Of a DNA stretch of 64,000 nucleotides, positions 1 through 10,433 are shown piece after piece. Source of the DNA: Candidatus Bipolaricaulota bacterium. Its GTDB lineage: Bacteria; Bipolaricaulota; Bipolaricaulia; Bipolaricaulales; Bipolaricaulaceae. The translations under genes and the position numbers were made by a program. Each line of letters begins with the position of its first letter. Position 1 is the first letter of the stretch. The notes under the pieces were generated by a model. That model was given only the letters and a program-made list of their open reading frames with translations. It was not told the DNA's origin and did not search any database. Location of the stretch: positions 4,153 through 68,152 of the forward strand of contig JACIWL010000002.1 of assembly GCA_014360995.1 (NCBI GenBank). Reading direction: 5' to 3'.

Positions 1-1
1 C

Positions 2-256
2 CTTCCTGCCTGGAGCAACGAAGTGGTGTACATGCTGAAGTCCTCAGCGCTGGCGTTCATCGTGGGCGTGCGCGAGGTCATGGGAAGGGCAAACCTCGTG
101 GCAACCAGGAATTTCCGGTACTTCGAGGTCTATCTCCTTGTGGCCGGGCTATATTTGCTTTCGGTCTTTGCCTTTTTCTTGATCTTGGGAGCTTTGGAGC
201 GCCGCCTGCGCGTACCAGGATTAGGGGCTGAACCAGCGCGTCCAAGAATGGCGTAG
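2..256 (+). CDS. Amino-acid ABC transporter permease, C-terminal end (HisM/GlnP type)
   Basis: Only the last 84 residues are in the window; the frame is open from base 2, so the start lies upstream. The visible part reads LPAWSNEVVYMLKSSALA, then a Val/Leu-rich membrane segment, YFEVYLLVAGLYLLSVFAFF, and ends with a basic LERRL tail. This is the typical end of polar-amino-acid permeases of the HisM/GlnP family, which form the membrane channel of an ABC importer. The last 36 bases overlap the end of the convergent yvcK gene. Substrate and partner subunits cannot be seen. Confidence 0.8.
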   Translation, partial: LPAWSNEVVYMLKSSALAFIVGVREVMGRANLVATRNFRYFEVYLLVAGLYLLSVFAFFLILGALERRLRVPGLGAEPARPRMA

Positions 257-1534
257 GGCTCGGCTTTCTCGAGAAAGGAGCTTGGCAAGCTTCAGCGGGT
301 CGTGCTTCACCGTGGGTTTCCCCTCCATCTCCACTACCGAAAGGAGGGGCGCGCGGATAACCCTCATCCCAAAGGTCTTTGCTCCCCTGAGATCGTCCTT
401 GACCGGCTCGCTACCCTCCGCCCGATAGCGGGCGAGGATCTCCGGAGGCGGGGGCTCCGTGTTCACGATCACCCCCGTGAACCGCCGCAGATCCAGGTAC
501 TGGGCCAAAACTTTGAGGTGGTCGTAGGCCGTGTATCCCGTGGTTTCCCCGGGCTCCGTCATGAGGTTCATAATCACGAATTTCTCTGCTTGCGCCCGAT
601 CTATGGCCTGGGCGATGTCCTCAACGAGGAGGTTGGGAAGGATGCTGGTATAAAGGCTTCCCGGCCCGATTATGATCACATCGGCCTCTTCAATGGCTTG
701 AAGGGCGCGCTCATAGGCCTTGGCCGGAGCGGAAAGCCACACCCGTTTTATCGGCGTGGGATCTTGAGCAATTTCCGCCTCCCCTTCGATGATGCGGCCA
801 TCGGCCAATTCTGCCACCAGTTGAACTTTGTCTAGGGTGGAGGGCAAGACCTGGCCGCGCACGGAAAGGAAGTAGCTGGCCTCCTCGACGGCCCGGTCGA
901 AGCCACCGGTGGCCTGCTCCAAGCCGGCCAAAAGAATATTTCCCAGGGCGTGGCCCGCTAGGCCCTCGCCGGCGGTAAAGCGGTACTGCATGAACTTAGC
1001 CATGCGCTCCTCGTCCTCGGCCAGGGCCAAAAGGCAGTTGCGCACGTCTCCCGGCGGCAAAACATCCAGTTCCCGCCGCAGGCGCCCGGAGCTTCCCCCG
1101 GTGTCCATCACCGTGACCACGGCGGTGAGGTTGGCGGTGTAGTGTTTGATGCCGCGGAGGAGGTTGGAGAGCCCGGTCCCGCCACCTATGGCCACCACGC
1201 TTGGCGCGGCTTTGAGGATCCGCGCTTGATAGAGGGCCTCAGCCACGGACCCCCCGCTTTTGGGGGAAACGGCGCGGAGGACGCCGCGCACCATCATCCC
1301 CGTGCCCAAGCTGACCCCAACCAAGCCCCCGAGGGCCAACGCCGCGCCCACCGTGGGCCGCCAAAAGGCCGGCAAGTACTTGGTCACTACCTGGTAAAGG
1401 CCGCGCACCCGGGCCTCCCCAAGGAGGCAAAAAACGCCGAAGGTCAAGACCGCCACGCCCAAGGCCGAGAGGAAAAACCAGCGCTTGACCCCGATACCGG
1501 GAAGAAGGATCTTGAGGAAGGTCGGGATCTTCAC
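221..1534 (-). CDS. yvcK: YvcK/CofD-like protein (gluconeogenesis factor family)
   Basis: The 437-residue protein has two predicted membrane segments at about residues 18-36 and 62-85. The YvcK/CofD-like domain follows, with the glycine-rich VVAIGGGTGLSNLLRG, the VMDTGGSSGRLRRE motif and the PPGDVRNCLLALA motif. In other bacteria YvcK is needed for growth on gluconeogenic carbon and for cell-wall homeostasis, and it binds UDP-sugars. The N-terminal membrane segments would anchor this copy to the membrane, as in some other lineages. The start is a GTG placed 4 bases after the dnaE stop codon, so it is probably the last gene of the eno-divIC-dnaE-yvcK unit. Confidence 0.9.
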   Translation of the reverse strand: MKIPTFLKILLPGIGVKRWFFLSALGVAVLTFGVFCLLGEARVRGLYQVVTKYLPAFWRPTVGAALALGGLVGVSLGTGMMVRGVLRAVSPKSGGSVAEALYQARILKAAPSVVAIGGGTGLSNLLRGIKHYTANLTAVVTVMDTGGSSGRLRRELDVLPPGDVRNCLLALAEDEERMAKFMQYRFTAGEGLAGHALGNILLAGLEQATGGFDRAVEEASYFLSVRGQVLPSTLDKVQLVAELADGRIIEGEAEIAQDPTPIKRVWLSAPAKAYERALQAIEEADVIIIGPGSLYTSILPNLLVEDIAQAIDRAQAEKFVIMNLMTEPGETTGYTAYDHLKVLAQYLDLRRFTGVIVNTEPPPPEILARYRAEGSEPVKDDLRGAKTFGMRVIRAPLLSVVEMEGKPTVKHDPLKLAKLLSRESRALRHSWTRWFSP

Positions 1535-1538
1535 GCCT

Positions 1539-4500
1539 TCACTCCAAAATCATTTCCCCGCCCAACCGCCTTAGGGCTTCTCCCAGCTCCGGCGTGGGTT
1601 GGACCCAAAACCGCTGGCCGGCCCGCACGCGAGCCTCCCGCTCTCCGTCGGCCACCACCACTCCGACTGGAACCGGACCGAGATGCCCGGAAAGCACCTG
1701 CACGATTTCCTTGATCTTCTCAGGGGTTAGCAAATGAAGGGGAAAGCGCACCCAACAGCGGCTGATGGAAACCTCTTCGCCTAAGGGCTCTATGGAAAGG
1801 GCGGTGAGCCGCGAGACCCCGTTCCGCTCGGTCCAGGCCACGCGCATTACCACCAAGCTTTCTTCGCGAAGCCACGGTACGGCCTCCAAAATTTTCGGCC
1901 GCACCACCACCTCCGCCTCCCCAGTTTTATCCTCGAGGGTTAGAAAGGCCATGCGCCCTTCAGCGGTGTTCACAATCTTTAAGGTTTTCACCCGTCCGGC
2001 CACCAGGGCCTGGGGCCGCCCCACCACCCCCTCCAAAGGCACCGCCCCAAGGTCGCGAAGCTTTTCCGCGTAAAGGTCCAAGGGATGTGCCGAAAGATAC
2101 AGGCCCAAAAGCTCCTTTTCGAACCGCAAAAGCTCCGTCTTTTGGAACTCTTCTTTTATTGTGGGAAGGGGCGGAAGAACGAGCTCCTCCCCAAAGAGGC
2201 TAACCTGGCCGGAAAGTTTTTCTCGACGGAATTTTTGCGCGAGCTTAAGCCCCTCCTCCACCAGGGCCATCATGGCCTTGCGGGTAAGACCAAAGCAATC
2301 CATGGCCCCGGCCTTGATCAGGCACTCCAGGGTCTCCCGGTTCACCTTTTCCGGGTCCACCCGAAGACAGAAATCCAAAAAATCGCGGAATGGACCGGAG
2401 CCTCGGGCCAAAAGTATGGCCTCTACTGCACTTTCTCCCACGTGCTTTATCGCCCCAAGGCCGAAGCGGATCTTTCCCTCCCCCACGGGGGTGAACCCTA
2501 CGTCGCTTTCGTTCACATCCGGTGGGAGGACCTCGATACCCATCTCCCGGCATTCCTCAATATAGGCAGCCACCTTGTCGATGTTGTCCTGAACGGAGGT
2601 GAGGAGGGCGGCCATGAACTCCGTGGGAAAGTGGGCTTTGAAATAGGCTGTCCAGTAAGTGATAAAGGCATACGCCGCGGCGTGGGCCTTGGCAAAGGCA
2701 TAACTTGCGAATTTTTCAATATCTGCGAAGATGGCCTCCGCCTCAGCAGGAGGAATACCATTTTTAACGCAGCCGGCCACGAATTTATCCCGCATTTCCG
2801 CCATGACCTCGGGCTTCTTCTTCCCCATGGCCTTGCGCAGAAGATCGGCCTCGGCCAGGGTGAACCCCGCAAGCCTTTGGGCCATGAGCATCACTTGGTC
2901 CTGGTAGATGGGAAGGCCGTAGGTCTCCTCGAGGATGTCCCGCACCCGCTCGTGGGGATAGGACACGGGCTGGCGGCCATGCTTTCTTTCGATGTAGTCG
3001 TCCACCATCCCCGACTCCAGAGGGCCGGGTCGGTAGAGGGCGAGGATGGCGATGAGGTCCCGAAATTCCGTGGGCTCAAGCCGCCTCACAAGGGCCCGCA
3101 TCCCCGCCGACTCGAGCTGAAAGACCCCGGTGGTCGCCCCAGAGCGGATTAGCTCATAGGTGGCGGGGTCATCCAACGGGATTTTTTCCAAGTCAACTTC
3201 AATCCCCTTTCGCTCCCGCACAAGCCTCTGCACATCGGAGAGGATAGTGAGGTTGCGCAGGCCTAAGAAGTCCATCTTGAGAAGTCCCAGGGCCTCAAGG
3301 TCGTGCATGTCGAATTGGGTCACAAATTGGTCGTCTGGGAGGCGCATGAGGGGGACGAATTTCTCCAAGGGCTCAGGGGCGATGACCACCCCGGCGGCGT
3401 GGGTGGAGGCGTTGCGCAAAAGGCCCTCAAGTTTTAACGCGATGGAAAAGAGCCTCGGTTCCTCCTCGGAGAAGGCCCTGAGTTGCGGATTTTGCTCCAA
3501 GGCCTGGGCCAAGGGCATGCCAAATGGGATGAGTTTGGCGATCCGGTCGGCCTTCTCATAAGGGATGTTCAAAACCCTGGCCACATCCCTTATAACCGAG
3601 CGGGAGGCCATGCGGTCGAAGGTCCCGATCTGGGCGATGTGGTCGCGCCCATATTTTTCGGCCACGTACGCCAAGACCTCGTCCCTTCGGCGCATGCAGA
3701 AGTCGATATCGATGTCCGGGAGGCTCACCCTCTCCGGGTTCAAAAAGCGCTCGAAAAGGAGGCCGAACTTGAGGGGGTCAACCTGGGTTATGCCCAGGCA
3801 GTAGGCCACAAGGGAACCGGCGGCCGAGCCCCGGCCCGGGCCGACGGGGATCCCCTTCTTCCTCGCGTAATCCACGAAATCTGCGACGATCAGGAAGTAC
3901 GGGGCAAGCTCCATTTTCCCGATCACCGCAAGCTCGTAAGAAAGGCGCTCCCTTACCGCGGCGGGGATTTCTTCCCCGTAGCGGGCCCGCGCTCCCGCCC
4001 AGGCCCGCCGCTCGAGTTCCTCTTGCGGGGTGCAACCCTCTAAGGGAAAGCGAGGGAGCAATTTCTGGTCAAAAGAAAGTTCAAGCTCGCAGCTTTCCGC
4101 AATGACAAGGGTGTTTTGCAGGGCCTCTGGGATTTCCCTGAATTTCTTAGCCATCTCCTCCCCGCTCAAAAAGTGGTAATCGTCCCCATCGAAGACGCGG
4201 GCGTCTGGGTCGGTGATCTTTTTCCCTGCTTGGATATTGATCAAAACTTGGTGTGGTTCGCGGTCCTCAGGGCGGAGGTAGTGCACGTCGGCGGTGGCCA
4301 CCACGGAAAGCCCCAATTCCCGGGCGAGGGCAAGCTGCTTCCTTATGAGCTCACGGTTTTTCTCTAGCCCATGATCCTGAAGCTCGATATAGAAGCGGCC
4401 AGGAAAGATCTCCGCGAGCCTTCCCGCCGCTTTTTTCGCCTCCCGCTCCTGGTCTTGCAGAAGGAGCCGTTGGACCTCCCCGGACTCGCAGGAAGAGAGG

Positions 4501-4898
4501 GCGATCAGTCCCGCGCTATGTTGGGAAAGGAGTTCTAGGTCCACCCTGGGCTTGTAATAAAAGCCTTCAGTGTGGGCGCGGTTCACCAGCACAAGGAGGT
4601 TTCGCCAGCCCTCCTCATTTTGGGCGAGGACCACGAGGTGATAGGGCGAACGATCAAACACCGGGTCGTGGCTGAAGCGAGACCCTTGTGTCACGTAGAG
4701 CTCGGCCCCAATGATCGGTTTTATCCCCGCTTCCTTGGCGGCCTGGTAGAACTTGATCGCTCCGGAGATGACCCCGTGGTCGGTGAGGGCCAAGGCGCGC
4801 ATCCCCTGCCGCAAAGCTTCGTCCACAAGCTCATTTATGCGACACATGGCGTCAAGCAAAGAGTATTCCGAGTGCACGTGCAGGTGGACGAACTCCAT
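1539..4898 (-). CDS. dnaE: DNA polymerase III alpha subunit
   Basis: The 1119-residue replicative polymerase has the normal length for DnaE. The PHP domain opens with HLHVHSEYSLLDA (metal-ligand type HxH at residues 7 and 9). The polymerase core has GPGRGSAAGSLVAY and the catalytic PDIDIDF motif near residue 395, followed by the helix-hairpin-helix region and a C-terminal OB-fold part (LVAGRVKTLKIVNTAEGRMA). The ATG start has a strong ribosome site (GGAGGTGA) that lies across the end of the upstream divIC-like gene, 6 bases away. The neighbours eno and divIC suggest a housekeeping operon. Confidence 0.97.
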   Translation of the reverse strand: MEFVHLHVHSEYSLLDAMCRINELVDEALRQGMRALALTDHGVISGAIKFYQAAKEAGIKPIIGAELYVTQGSRFSHDPVFDRSPYHLVVLAQNEEGWRNLLVLVNRAHTEGFYYKPRVDLELLSQHSAGLIALSSCESGEVQRLLLQDQEREAKKAAGRLAEIFPGRFYIELQDHGLEKNRELIRKQLALARELGLSVVATADVHYLRPEDREPHQVLINIQAGKKITDPDARVFDGDDYHFLSGEEMAKKFREIPEALQNTLVIAESCELELSFDQKLLPRFPLEGCTPQEELERRAWAGARARYGEEIPAAVRERLSYELAVIGKMELAPYFLIVADFVDYARKKGIPVGPGRGSAAGSLVAYCLGITQVDPLKFGLLFERFLNPERVSLPDIDIDFCMRRRDEVLAYVAEKYGRDHIAQIGTFDRMASRSVIRDVARVLNIPYEKADRIAKLIPFGMPLAQALEQNPQLRAFSEEEPRLFSIALKLEGLLRNASTHAAGVVIAPEPLEKFVPLMRLPDDQFVTQFDMHDLEALGLLKMDFLGLRNLTILSDVQRLVRERKGIEVDLEKIPLDDPATYELIRSGATTGVFQLESAGMRALVRRLEPTEFRDLIAILALYRPGPLESGMVDDYIERKHGRQPVSYPHERVRDILEETYGLPIYQDQVMLMAQRLAGFTLAEADLLRKAMGKKKPEVMAEMRDKFVAGCVKNGIPPAEAEAIFADIEKFASYAFAKAHAAAYAFITYWTAYFKAHFPTEFMAALLTSVQDNIDKVAAYIEECREMGIEVLPPDVNESDVGFTPVGEGKIRFGLGAIKHVGESAVEAILLARGSGPFRDFLDFCLRVDPEKVNRETLECLIKAGAMDCFGLTRKAMMALVEEGLKLAQKFRREKLSGQVSLFGEELVLPPLPTIKEEFQKTELLRFEKELLGLYLSAHPLDLYAEKLRDLGAVPLEGVVGRPQALVAGRVKTLKIVNTAEGRMAFLTLEDKTGEAEVVVRPKILEAVPWLREESLVVMRVAWTERNGVSRLTALSIEPLGEEVSISRCWVRFPLHLLTPEKIKEIVQVLSGHLGPVPVGVVVADGEREARVRAGQRFWVQPTPELGEALRRLGGEMILE

Positions 4899-4904
4899 CG
4901 CCCC

Positions 4905-6438
<1,534 letters not shown>

Positions 6439-6446
6439 TCAACAAG

Positions 6447-6452
6447 AGTTTA
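6447..6452 (-). promoter_or_regulatory. Possible -10 element for eno
   Basis: TAAACT is read on the minus strand about 18 bases before the eno ATG. A TGGCCG hexamer 17 bases further upstream is a poor -35 match. This is a motif-only call. Confidence 0.35.
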
Positions 6453-6522
6453 GCGGGCTTGGGGAATAGCGGCCAGGGAGCGTTGTCCCTAGGTTTTAGG
6501 CAAAAGGAAAGCGATGGGGAAA

Positions 6523-6553
6523 GAAAAAAGGGGGCCGGAATCCCGGCCCCCCT
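6523..6553 (-). terminator. Intrinsic terminator of the oligopeptide-binding protein gene
   Basis: A perfect 9-bp stem (GGGGGCCGG paired with CCGGCCCCC, arms 6530-6538 and 6543-6551) has a 4-base loop and is followed on the minus strand by TTTTTTC. It lies 15 bases past the stop codon of the binding-protein gene and before the eno promoter region. Confidence 0.9.
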
Positions 6554-6568
6554 TTACCGACCTTCGAC

Positions 6569-8104
6569 TCATTCCTTGTAGAGAAGGTCGAGGTGAGGCT
6601 CCATGCTGAGGTCGAGCACGATCCCCTTTACGTTCTTCTGAGCCACAAGATAGGCCTGCTGGTAGTTGGCCCAAAGCGGGATCCAAGGGACATCCTCCGC
6701 GGACATCTTCTGGATCTCCTGGTAGATCTTGGCGCGCTCGGCCTCGTCAAGGGTGGTAAGGGCTTTCGTCATGAGCTCCTTATAAACAGGATAGCGCGGG
6801 TGGCGGTTGAAGTAGGTGCCCAGGGACTCCGGCGACTCCGTGGTCCAGGGAGCGAGGAAGTTCGAGGCCTCGAGGTAGTCGGGGTACCAACCGAGGAGGA
6901 ACATGTCAAACCCGCCCTGGGACATGCGCTGAACATAGGCGGCCCACTCCAGGCTCTGGATGGTGATCTTCACCAGCCCGGTCTCTTCGATGGACTGCTT
7001 CAGGACTGCGGCCACGTCGGCCTCAGTGGTGCCGTAGTGAGTGGGGGTGTACCAGAGGTTCACCTCCAGGGGCTTCGCCTCGGAGTAGCCGGCCTGGCGC
7101 AGGAGCTCCCGGGCCTTCTCCAGATCCCGCTTGGGGAAGACGGGGATGGAGGAGCCAGCCGGGGGCAGGCCCTCGGGGACCATGGTGTAAATGGGGGAGT
7201 TGAGGCCTGAGAAAACCCGCTCGCAGATGGCCTCGCGATCCACAGCGTAGGCAATGGCCTGGCGGACAAGAACATTGTCTACCGGCGGCTGGGTCACGTT
7301 GAAGAGGAGGTAGCGGATGGAGACGCTCGGCCCGCGGATGACCTGGAGGTTCGGGTTCTTTTCGAGGTCGGCAATGTCTACGGGGTTCAGGGTCCGGAAA
7401 GCGATGTCCACATCCCCGGCCTCCACGGCGGCGCGCAGCGCGGCCTCGTTGGCGTAGATCACCCAGACGATCCGCTTCGTCTTCGGAGCAGGCCCAAAGT
7501 AGGTAGGAACAGCCTCCAAGACCACCCGCTCGTCCGGCACATACTCTACGATCCGGTACGGCCCAGTCCCCACATAGCGGCCCTGGGCGAACTCGTTTTC
7601 GGGCGCACCAGCGTAGATCAAGGCAGGGATGACGTTATCCGTCATGCGGATGAGGAAAGTGGCGTCCGGATAGTTGAGGGTTATTTTGACGGTGAGTTTA
7701 TCCACAACCTCGATCTCCTTAATCACGTCGGCGATGAGGAAAACGCCACCTTCAGGGCCGTTCAGGCGGATCGTCCGATCCAAAGCCCATTTCACCGCGT
7801 TGGCATCACAGGGGGTGCCGTCCCAAAAGACAACACCCGGCCGAATATAGAACGTGTAAACCAAGCCATCTGGAGAAACTTCCCAGGACTGGGCAATGGA
7901 AGGGATAATTTTGTTCGTCCCAGGCTCCATCCCCACCAAGGCCTTGGTGGTGTGGCGAAGGATGTGCCAGGTGAAGTGATCATAGGAGTTCTCAAAGGAA
8001 AGCTCAGTAATACGGTCGATAGTGCCAAGCACAAGGATATCACTTGCGCCCAAGGCCCAACCGGAAAACGCCAAAACCGCTAATACGAAAATCGCCTTTC
8101 GCAT
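6569..8104 (-). CDS. Oligopeptide ABC transporter solute-binding protein (family 5)
   Basis: The 511-residue extracytoplasmic binding protein starts with the signal peptide MRKAIFVLAVLAFSGWALG, followed by a likely SPase I cleavage after GALG/A-S. Family-5 hallmarks include LAQSW-type segment IAQSWEVSPDGLVYTFYIRPGV, FWDGTPCDANAVKWALDR, and VRQAIAYAVDREAICERVF in the second lobe. It delivers oligopeptides or sugars to the two permeases encoded just upstream (8217-10144). No lipobox cysteine is seen, so it is probably free or tethered by another route. It has its own likely promoter in 8105-8216 and a strong terminator. Confidence 0.93.
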   Translation of the reverse strand: MRKAIFVLAVLAFSGWALGASDILVLGTIDRITELSFENSYDHFTWHILRHTTKALVGMEPGTNKIIPSIAQSWEVSPDGLVYTFYIRPGVVFWDGTPCDANAVKWALDRTIRLNGPEGGVFLIADVIKEIEVVDKLTVKITLNYPDATFLIRMTDNVIPALIYAGAPENEFAQGRYVGTGPYRIVEYVPDERVVLEAVPTYFGPAPKTKRIVWVIYANEAALRAAVEAGDVDIAFRTLNPVDIADLEKNPNLQVIRGPSVSIRYLLFNVTQPPVDNVLVRQAIAYAVDREAICERVFSGLNSPIYTMVPEGLPPAGSSIPVFPKRDLEKARELLRQAGYSEAKPLEVNLWYTPTHYGTTEADVAAVLKQSIEETGLVKITIQSLEWAAYVQRMSQGGFDMFLLGWYPDYLEASNFLAPWTTESPESLGTYFNRHPRYPVYKELMTKALTTLDEAERAKIYQEIQKMSAEDVPWIPLWANYQQAYLVAQKNVKGIVLDLSMEPHLDLLYKE

Positions 8105-8188
8105 GTGCTGTTCACCCCCTTAGCTTTTGGATCTTGTATCTTGGCAAAACGTTCTCCCTCTCACCCCCTTTGCAGCAAGGATAAAGAA

Positions 8189-8194
8189 ATTATA
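8189..8194 (-). promoter_or_regulatory. -10 element upstream of the solute-binding protein gene
   Basis: A consensus TATAAT is read on the minus strand in the 112-base gap between the permease gene and the binding-protein gene. No convincing -35 is seen. A separate promoter here would allow more binding protein than permease to be made. A GGGGGTG ribosome site lies just before the ATG at 8104. Confidence 0.5.
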
Positions 8195-8216
8195 GAGGGA
8201 GCTCTTACCCCCGCGT

Positions 8217-9125
8217 CTACGCCAATTTGCGCCGGCGCTTGGGGTTCACAAGGTCTGAGATCCCCTCTCCCACAAGGCCGAACCCCAAAGAGAGGAGGAG
8301 GATGGCCAACCCTGGGAAGGTGATGAGCCACCAATATCCCGACTGCAAATAACGTTGTCCATTTTGGATGTCAAACCCCCAATCCGGAGCTGGCGGAGGA
8401 AGACCGTAGCCCAAGAAGGCTAAAGCCGCCTCGGTAAGGATGGCATCAGCGATATTGAACGAGGACACGGCCATGATGGCGTTCACAGTATTTGGGGCGA
8501 TGTGGCGAAGGAGGATGCGCACTCCGGAAGCACCCGTGGCCCGCGCGGCCTCCACAAAGGTGTACTCCCGCACCCGCAGGACCTCGGCCCGCGTAATGCG
8601 AAAATAGGTGGGAACATAGACGAAAGCGATGGAAGCGATCATGGGGACAAGGCCTGGCCCCATCACGGCCACAAGGGCGATGGCGAGGATCATGGAGGGA
8701 AAGGAATAAATGGCATCCATGGCCAGGGAAAGAGCCCGATCGAGCCATCCCCCCAGGAATCCGGAGATCCAGCCCACCATGGAGCCCACGCTCATGGCTA
8801 AGGCAATGGAGGCAAAAGCCACGACCAACGGAGCCCAGCCCCCGGCCAAGACGCGGCTGAATACATCCCTCTGAAGGTGATCCGTTCCCATCCAGTTTTT
8901 CGCGGTGGGGGGCGAAAGCCGAGGCAGGGTATCGTAACTTTTCGCCGGGTTATACGGGGGAATCCCCGGAAATCGCCCGTACTGTTCAGCGCCGCGTGGC
9001 CCACAAATGATGGCCATGGCGACGAAGGAAAGAACTATGGCTAGGCCGATCTTTAAGAGGGTCTGTCCCCGTAACCTCCCAAGCCCGGTGAGCCGCAAAA
9101 GCCAGGCTGTAGGTCCGCCTCGCAT
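8217..9125 (-). CDS. Oligopeptide ABC transporter permease, DppC type
   Basis: The 302-residue inner-membrane permease begins MRGGPTAWLLRLTGLG. The periplasmic stretch GTDHLQRDVFSRVLAGGWAPL and the EAA loop EAARATGASGVRILLRHIAPN are typical of DppC/OppC. The chosen ATG at 9125 overlaps the stop codon of the preceding dppB-like gene by one base (TGATG); the open frame extends upstream but only inside dppB. Helices and the C-terminal GEGISDLVNPKRRR end are complete. No ATPase gene follows, so the ATPases must be encoded elsewhere. Confidence 0.93.
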   Translation of the reverse strand: MRGGPTAWLLRLTGLGRLRGQTLLKIGLAIVLSFVAMAIICGPRGAEQYGRFPGIPPYNPAKSYDTLPRLSPPTAKNWMGTDHLQRDVFSRVLAGGWAPLVVAFASIALAMSVGSMVGWISGFLGGWLDRALSLAMDAIYSFPSMILAIALVAVMGPGLVPMIASIAFVYVPTYFRITRAEVLRVREYTFVEAARATGASGVRILLRHIAPNTVNAIMAVSSFNIADAILTEAALAFLGYGLPPPAPDWGFDIQNGQRYLQSGYWWLITFPGLAILLLSLGFGLVGEGISDLVNPKRRRKLA

Positions 9126-10144
9126 CAGTACCTCACCCGTGGATCGATCACGGAGTAAAGTAGATCCACGACGAGGTTCACCGTGGCCACGAACACTCCG
9201 ATGAAGGCGATCGTCCCCTGCAAGGCCCACCAATCCCGGTAATAGAGGCTCTGGATGAGAAATCCGGCAACTCCTGGCCAAGAAAATACCGTTTCCGTAA
9301 GCACAGCCCCTCCCATGAGCATGGCAAACTGCAGCCCAAATACAGTTATAATGGGGATAAGGGCGTTGCGCAGGGCGTGGCGGAGGATGACCAACCGCTC
9401 GGCCAAGCCTTTAGAGCGGGCAGCTGTAACGTACTCCGTATCGAGGACCTCGAGCATGGATGCCCGCGTCACCCGCCCGAGGAACCCCATCTGGGCTAAC
9501 CCTAGGGTAACAGCGGGAAGGATTAAATGCTTCACCACGTCCACAAGGATTTCCTTGTCACCAAGGATGAGGGCATCAAGGAGATAAAAGCCGGTCACGC
9601 GCTGAAACGTAAAAGCGTAACGGCCGGAGAGGCGACTTGCGACAGGAAGCCAACCGAGCTTCACGGCGAAAATCACCTGAAACATGAGCCCCACCCAGAA
9701 GATGGGAAGGGCGAAAGAGCCGATGTGAAGGACGCGGATCACGTGGTCCGAGGTCTTGTCCGCCCGTACTGCGGCCAAAATCCCCGTGGGAATGCCGAAT
9801 AAAGCGGCAAAAAGCATGCCCCAAATGGCGAGCTCCAAAGTGGCGGGGAGCCGGACCAGAAGCTCCTCAGCTACAGGTTTTCCGGTGCGCGTGGAGCGGC
9901 CCAGATCCCCACGCAGAAGCTTTGTGATGTACTCCGCGTATTGGATATGCAAGGGTTTATCAAGCCCCATCTCATGGCGTTTTTGGGCGATGAGATCAGG
10001 GGAAACGTTGCGGCCGCCGAGCATGGCCAAAACCGGGTCTCCCGGCATGACCCGCAGGACCAAAAACACGGTGGTGACGAGGATAAACACCATGGGAACG
10101 GTGAGGGCCAAGCGCTGGACAATATACCTCGTCAATCCTCCCAT
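9125..10144 (-). CDS. Oligopeptide ABC transporter permease, DppB type
   Basis: The 339-residue permease starts MGGLTRYIVQRLALTVPMVF, the standard DppB/OppB opening with the first membrane helix, followed by RVMPGDPVLAMLGG and later the EAA loop TAARSKGLAERLVILRHALRN. The frame is open further upstream, but that extra part (basic and proline-rich) does not resemble the family, so the ATG at 10144 is chosen. It pairs with the DppC-type gene at 8217-9125 to form the channel of an importer. Confidence 0.93.
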   Translation of the reverse strand: MGGLTRYIVQRLALTVPMVFILVTTVFLVLRVMPGDPVLAMLGGRNVSPDLIAQKRHEMGLDKPLHIQYAEYITKLLRGDLGRSTRTGKPVAEELLVRLPATLELAIWGMLFAALFGIPTGILAAVRADKTSDHVIRVLHIGSFALPIFWVGLMFQVIFAVKLGWLPVASRLSGRYAFTFQRVTGFYLLDALILGDKEILVDVVKHLILPAVTLGLAQMGFLGRVTRASMLEVLDTEYVTAARSKGLAERLVILRHALRNALIPIITVFGLQFAMLMGGAVLTETVFSWPGVAGFLIQSLYYRDWWALQGTIAFIGVFVATVNLVVDLLYSVIDPRVRY

Positions 10145-10162
10145 GGTCTTTAAGAACGGGGC

Positions 10163-10168
10163 ACTATA
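10163..10168 (-). promoter_or_regulatory. Possible -10 element for the dppB-dppC unit
   Basis: TATAGT is read on the minus strand 19-24 bases before the dppB ATG. A second TATAGT lies at 10275-10280. The 10145-10386 gap is AT-richer than its surroundings, holds no supported gene, and is best read as promoter DNA. Confidence 0.4.
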
Positions 10169-10386
10169 CCGGGAAAAGCGAGGAAAGAAAAGGGGACGCA
10201 CTGGCTTAAGAGGTAAATACCTGGAGGGTAGAAGCGATAGTGCCCCACAACCGGTAGGGAACACAAAGACCACGACTATAGAAAACTTCTGGTGCGAATG
10301 CGCGGGGTCACCTCCGAATTTCATTTCAGCAAATACTAGCTGTACCAGCTTTGGCAAAGAGATTTATGATGTATTTCTTCGAGGCT

Positions 10387-10414
10387 AAAAAGGGCCCGGC
10401 GGAATGCCGGGCCC
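10387..10414 (-). terminator. Intrinsic terminator of the PEGA/PKD protein gene
   Basis: A perfect 9-bp stem (GGGCCCGGC with GCCGGGCCC, arms 10392-10400 and 10406-10414) is followed on the minus strand by TTTTT. It is placed 19 bases after the stop codon of the gene at 10434-12548. Confidence 0.9.
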
Positions 10415-10433
10415 CGAAAATCCCGAACCTGGC

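Noticed and set aside
9126..9281. Upstream extension of the dppC frame giving 52 more residues
   Set aside because: The extension lies inside dppB and reads as unrelated sequence; the ATG at 9125 with TGATG overlap matches the family start.
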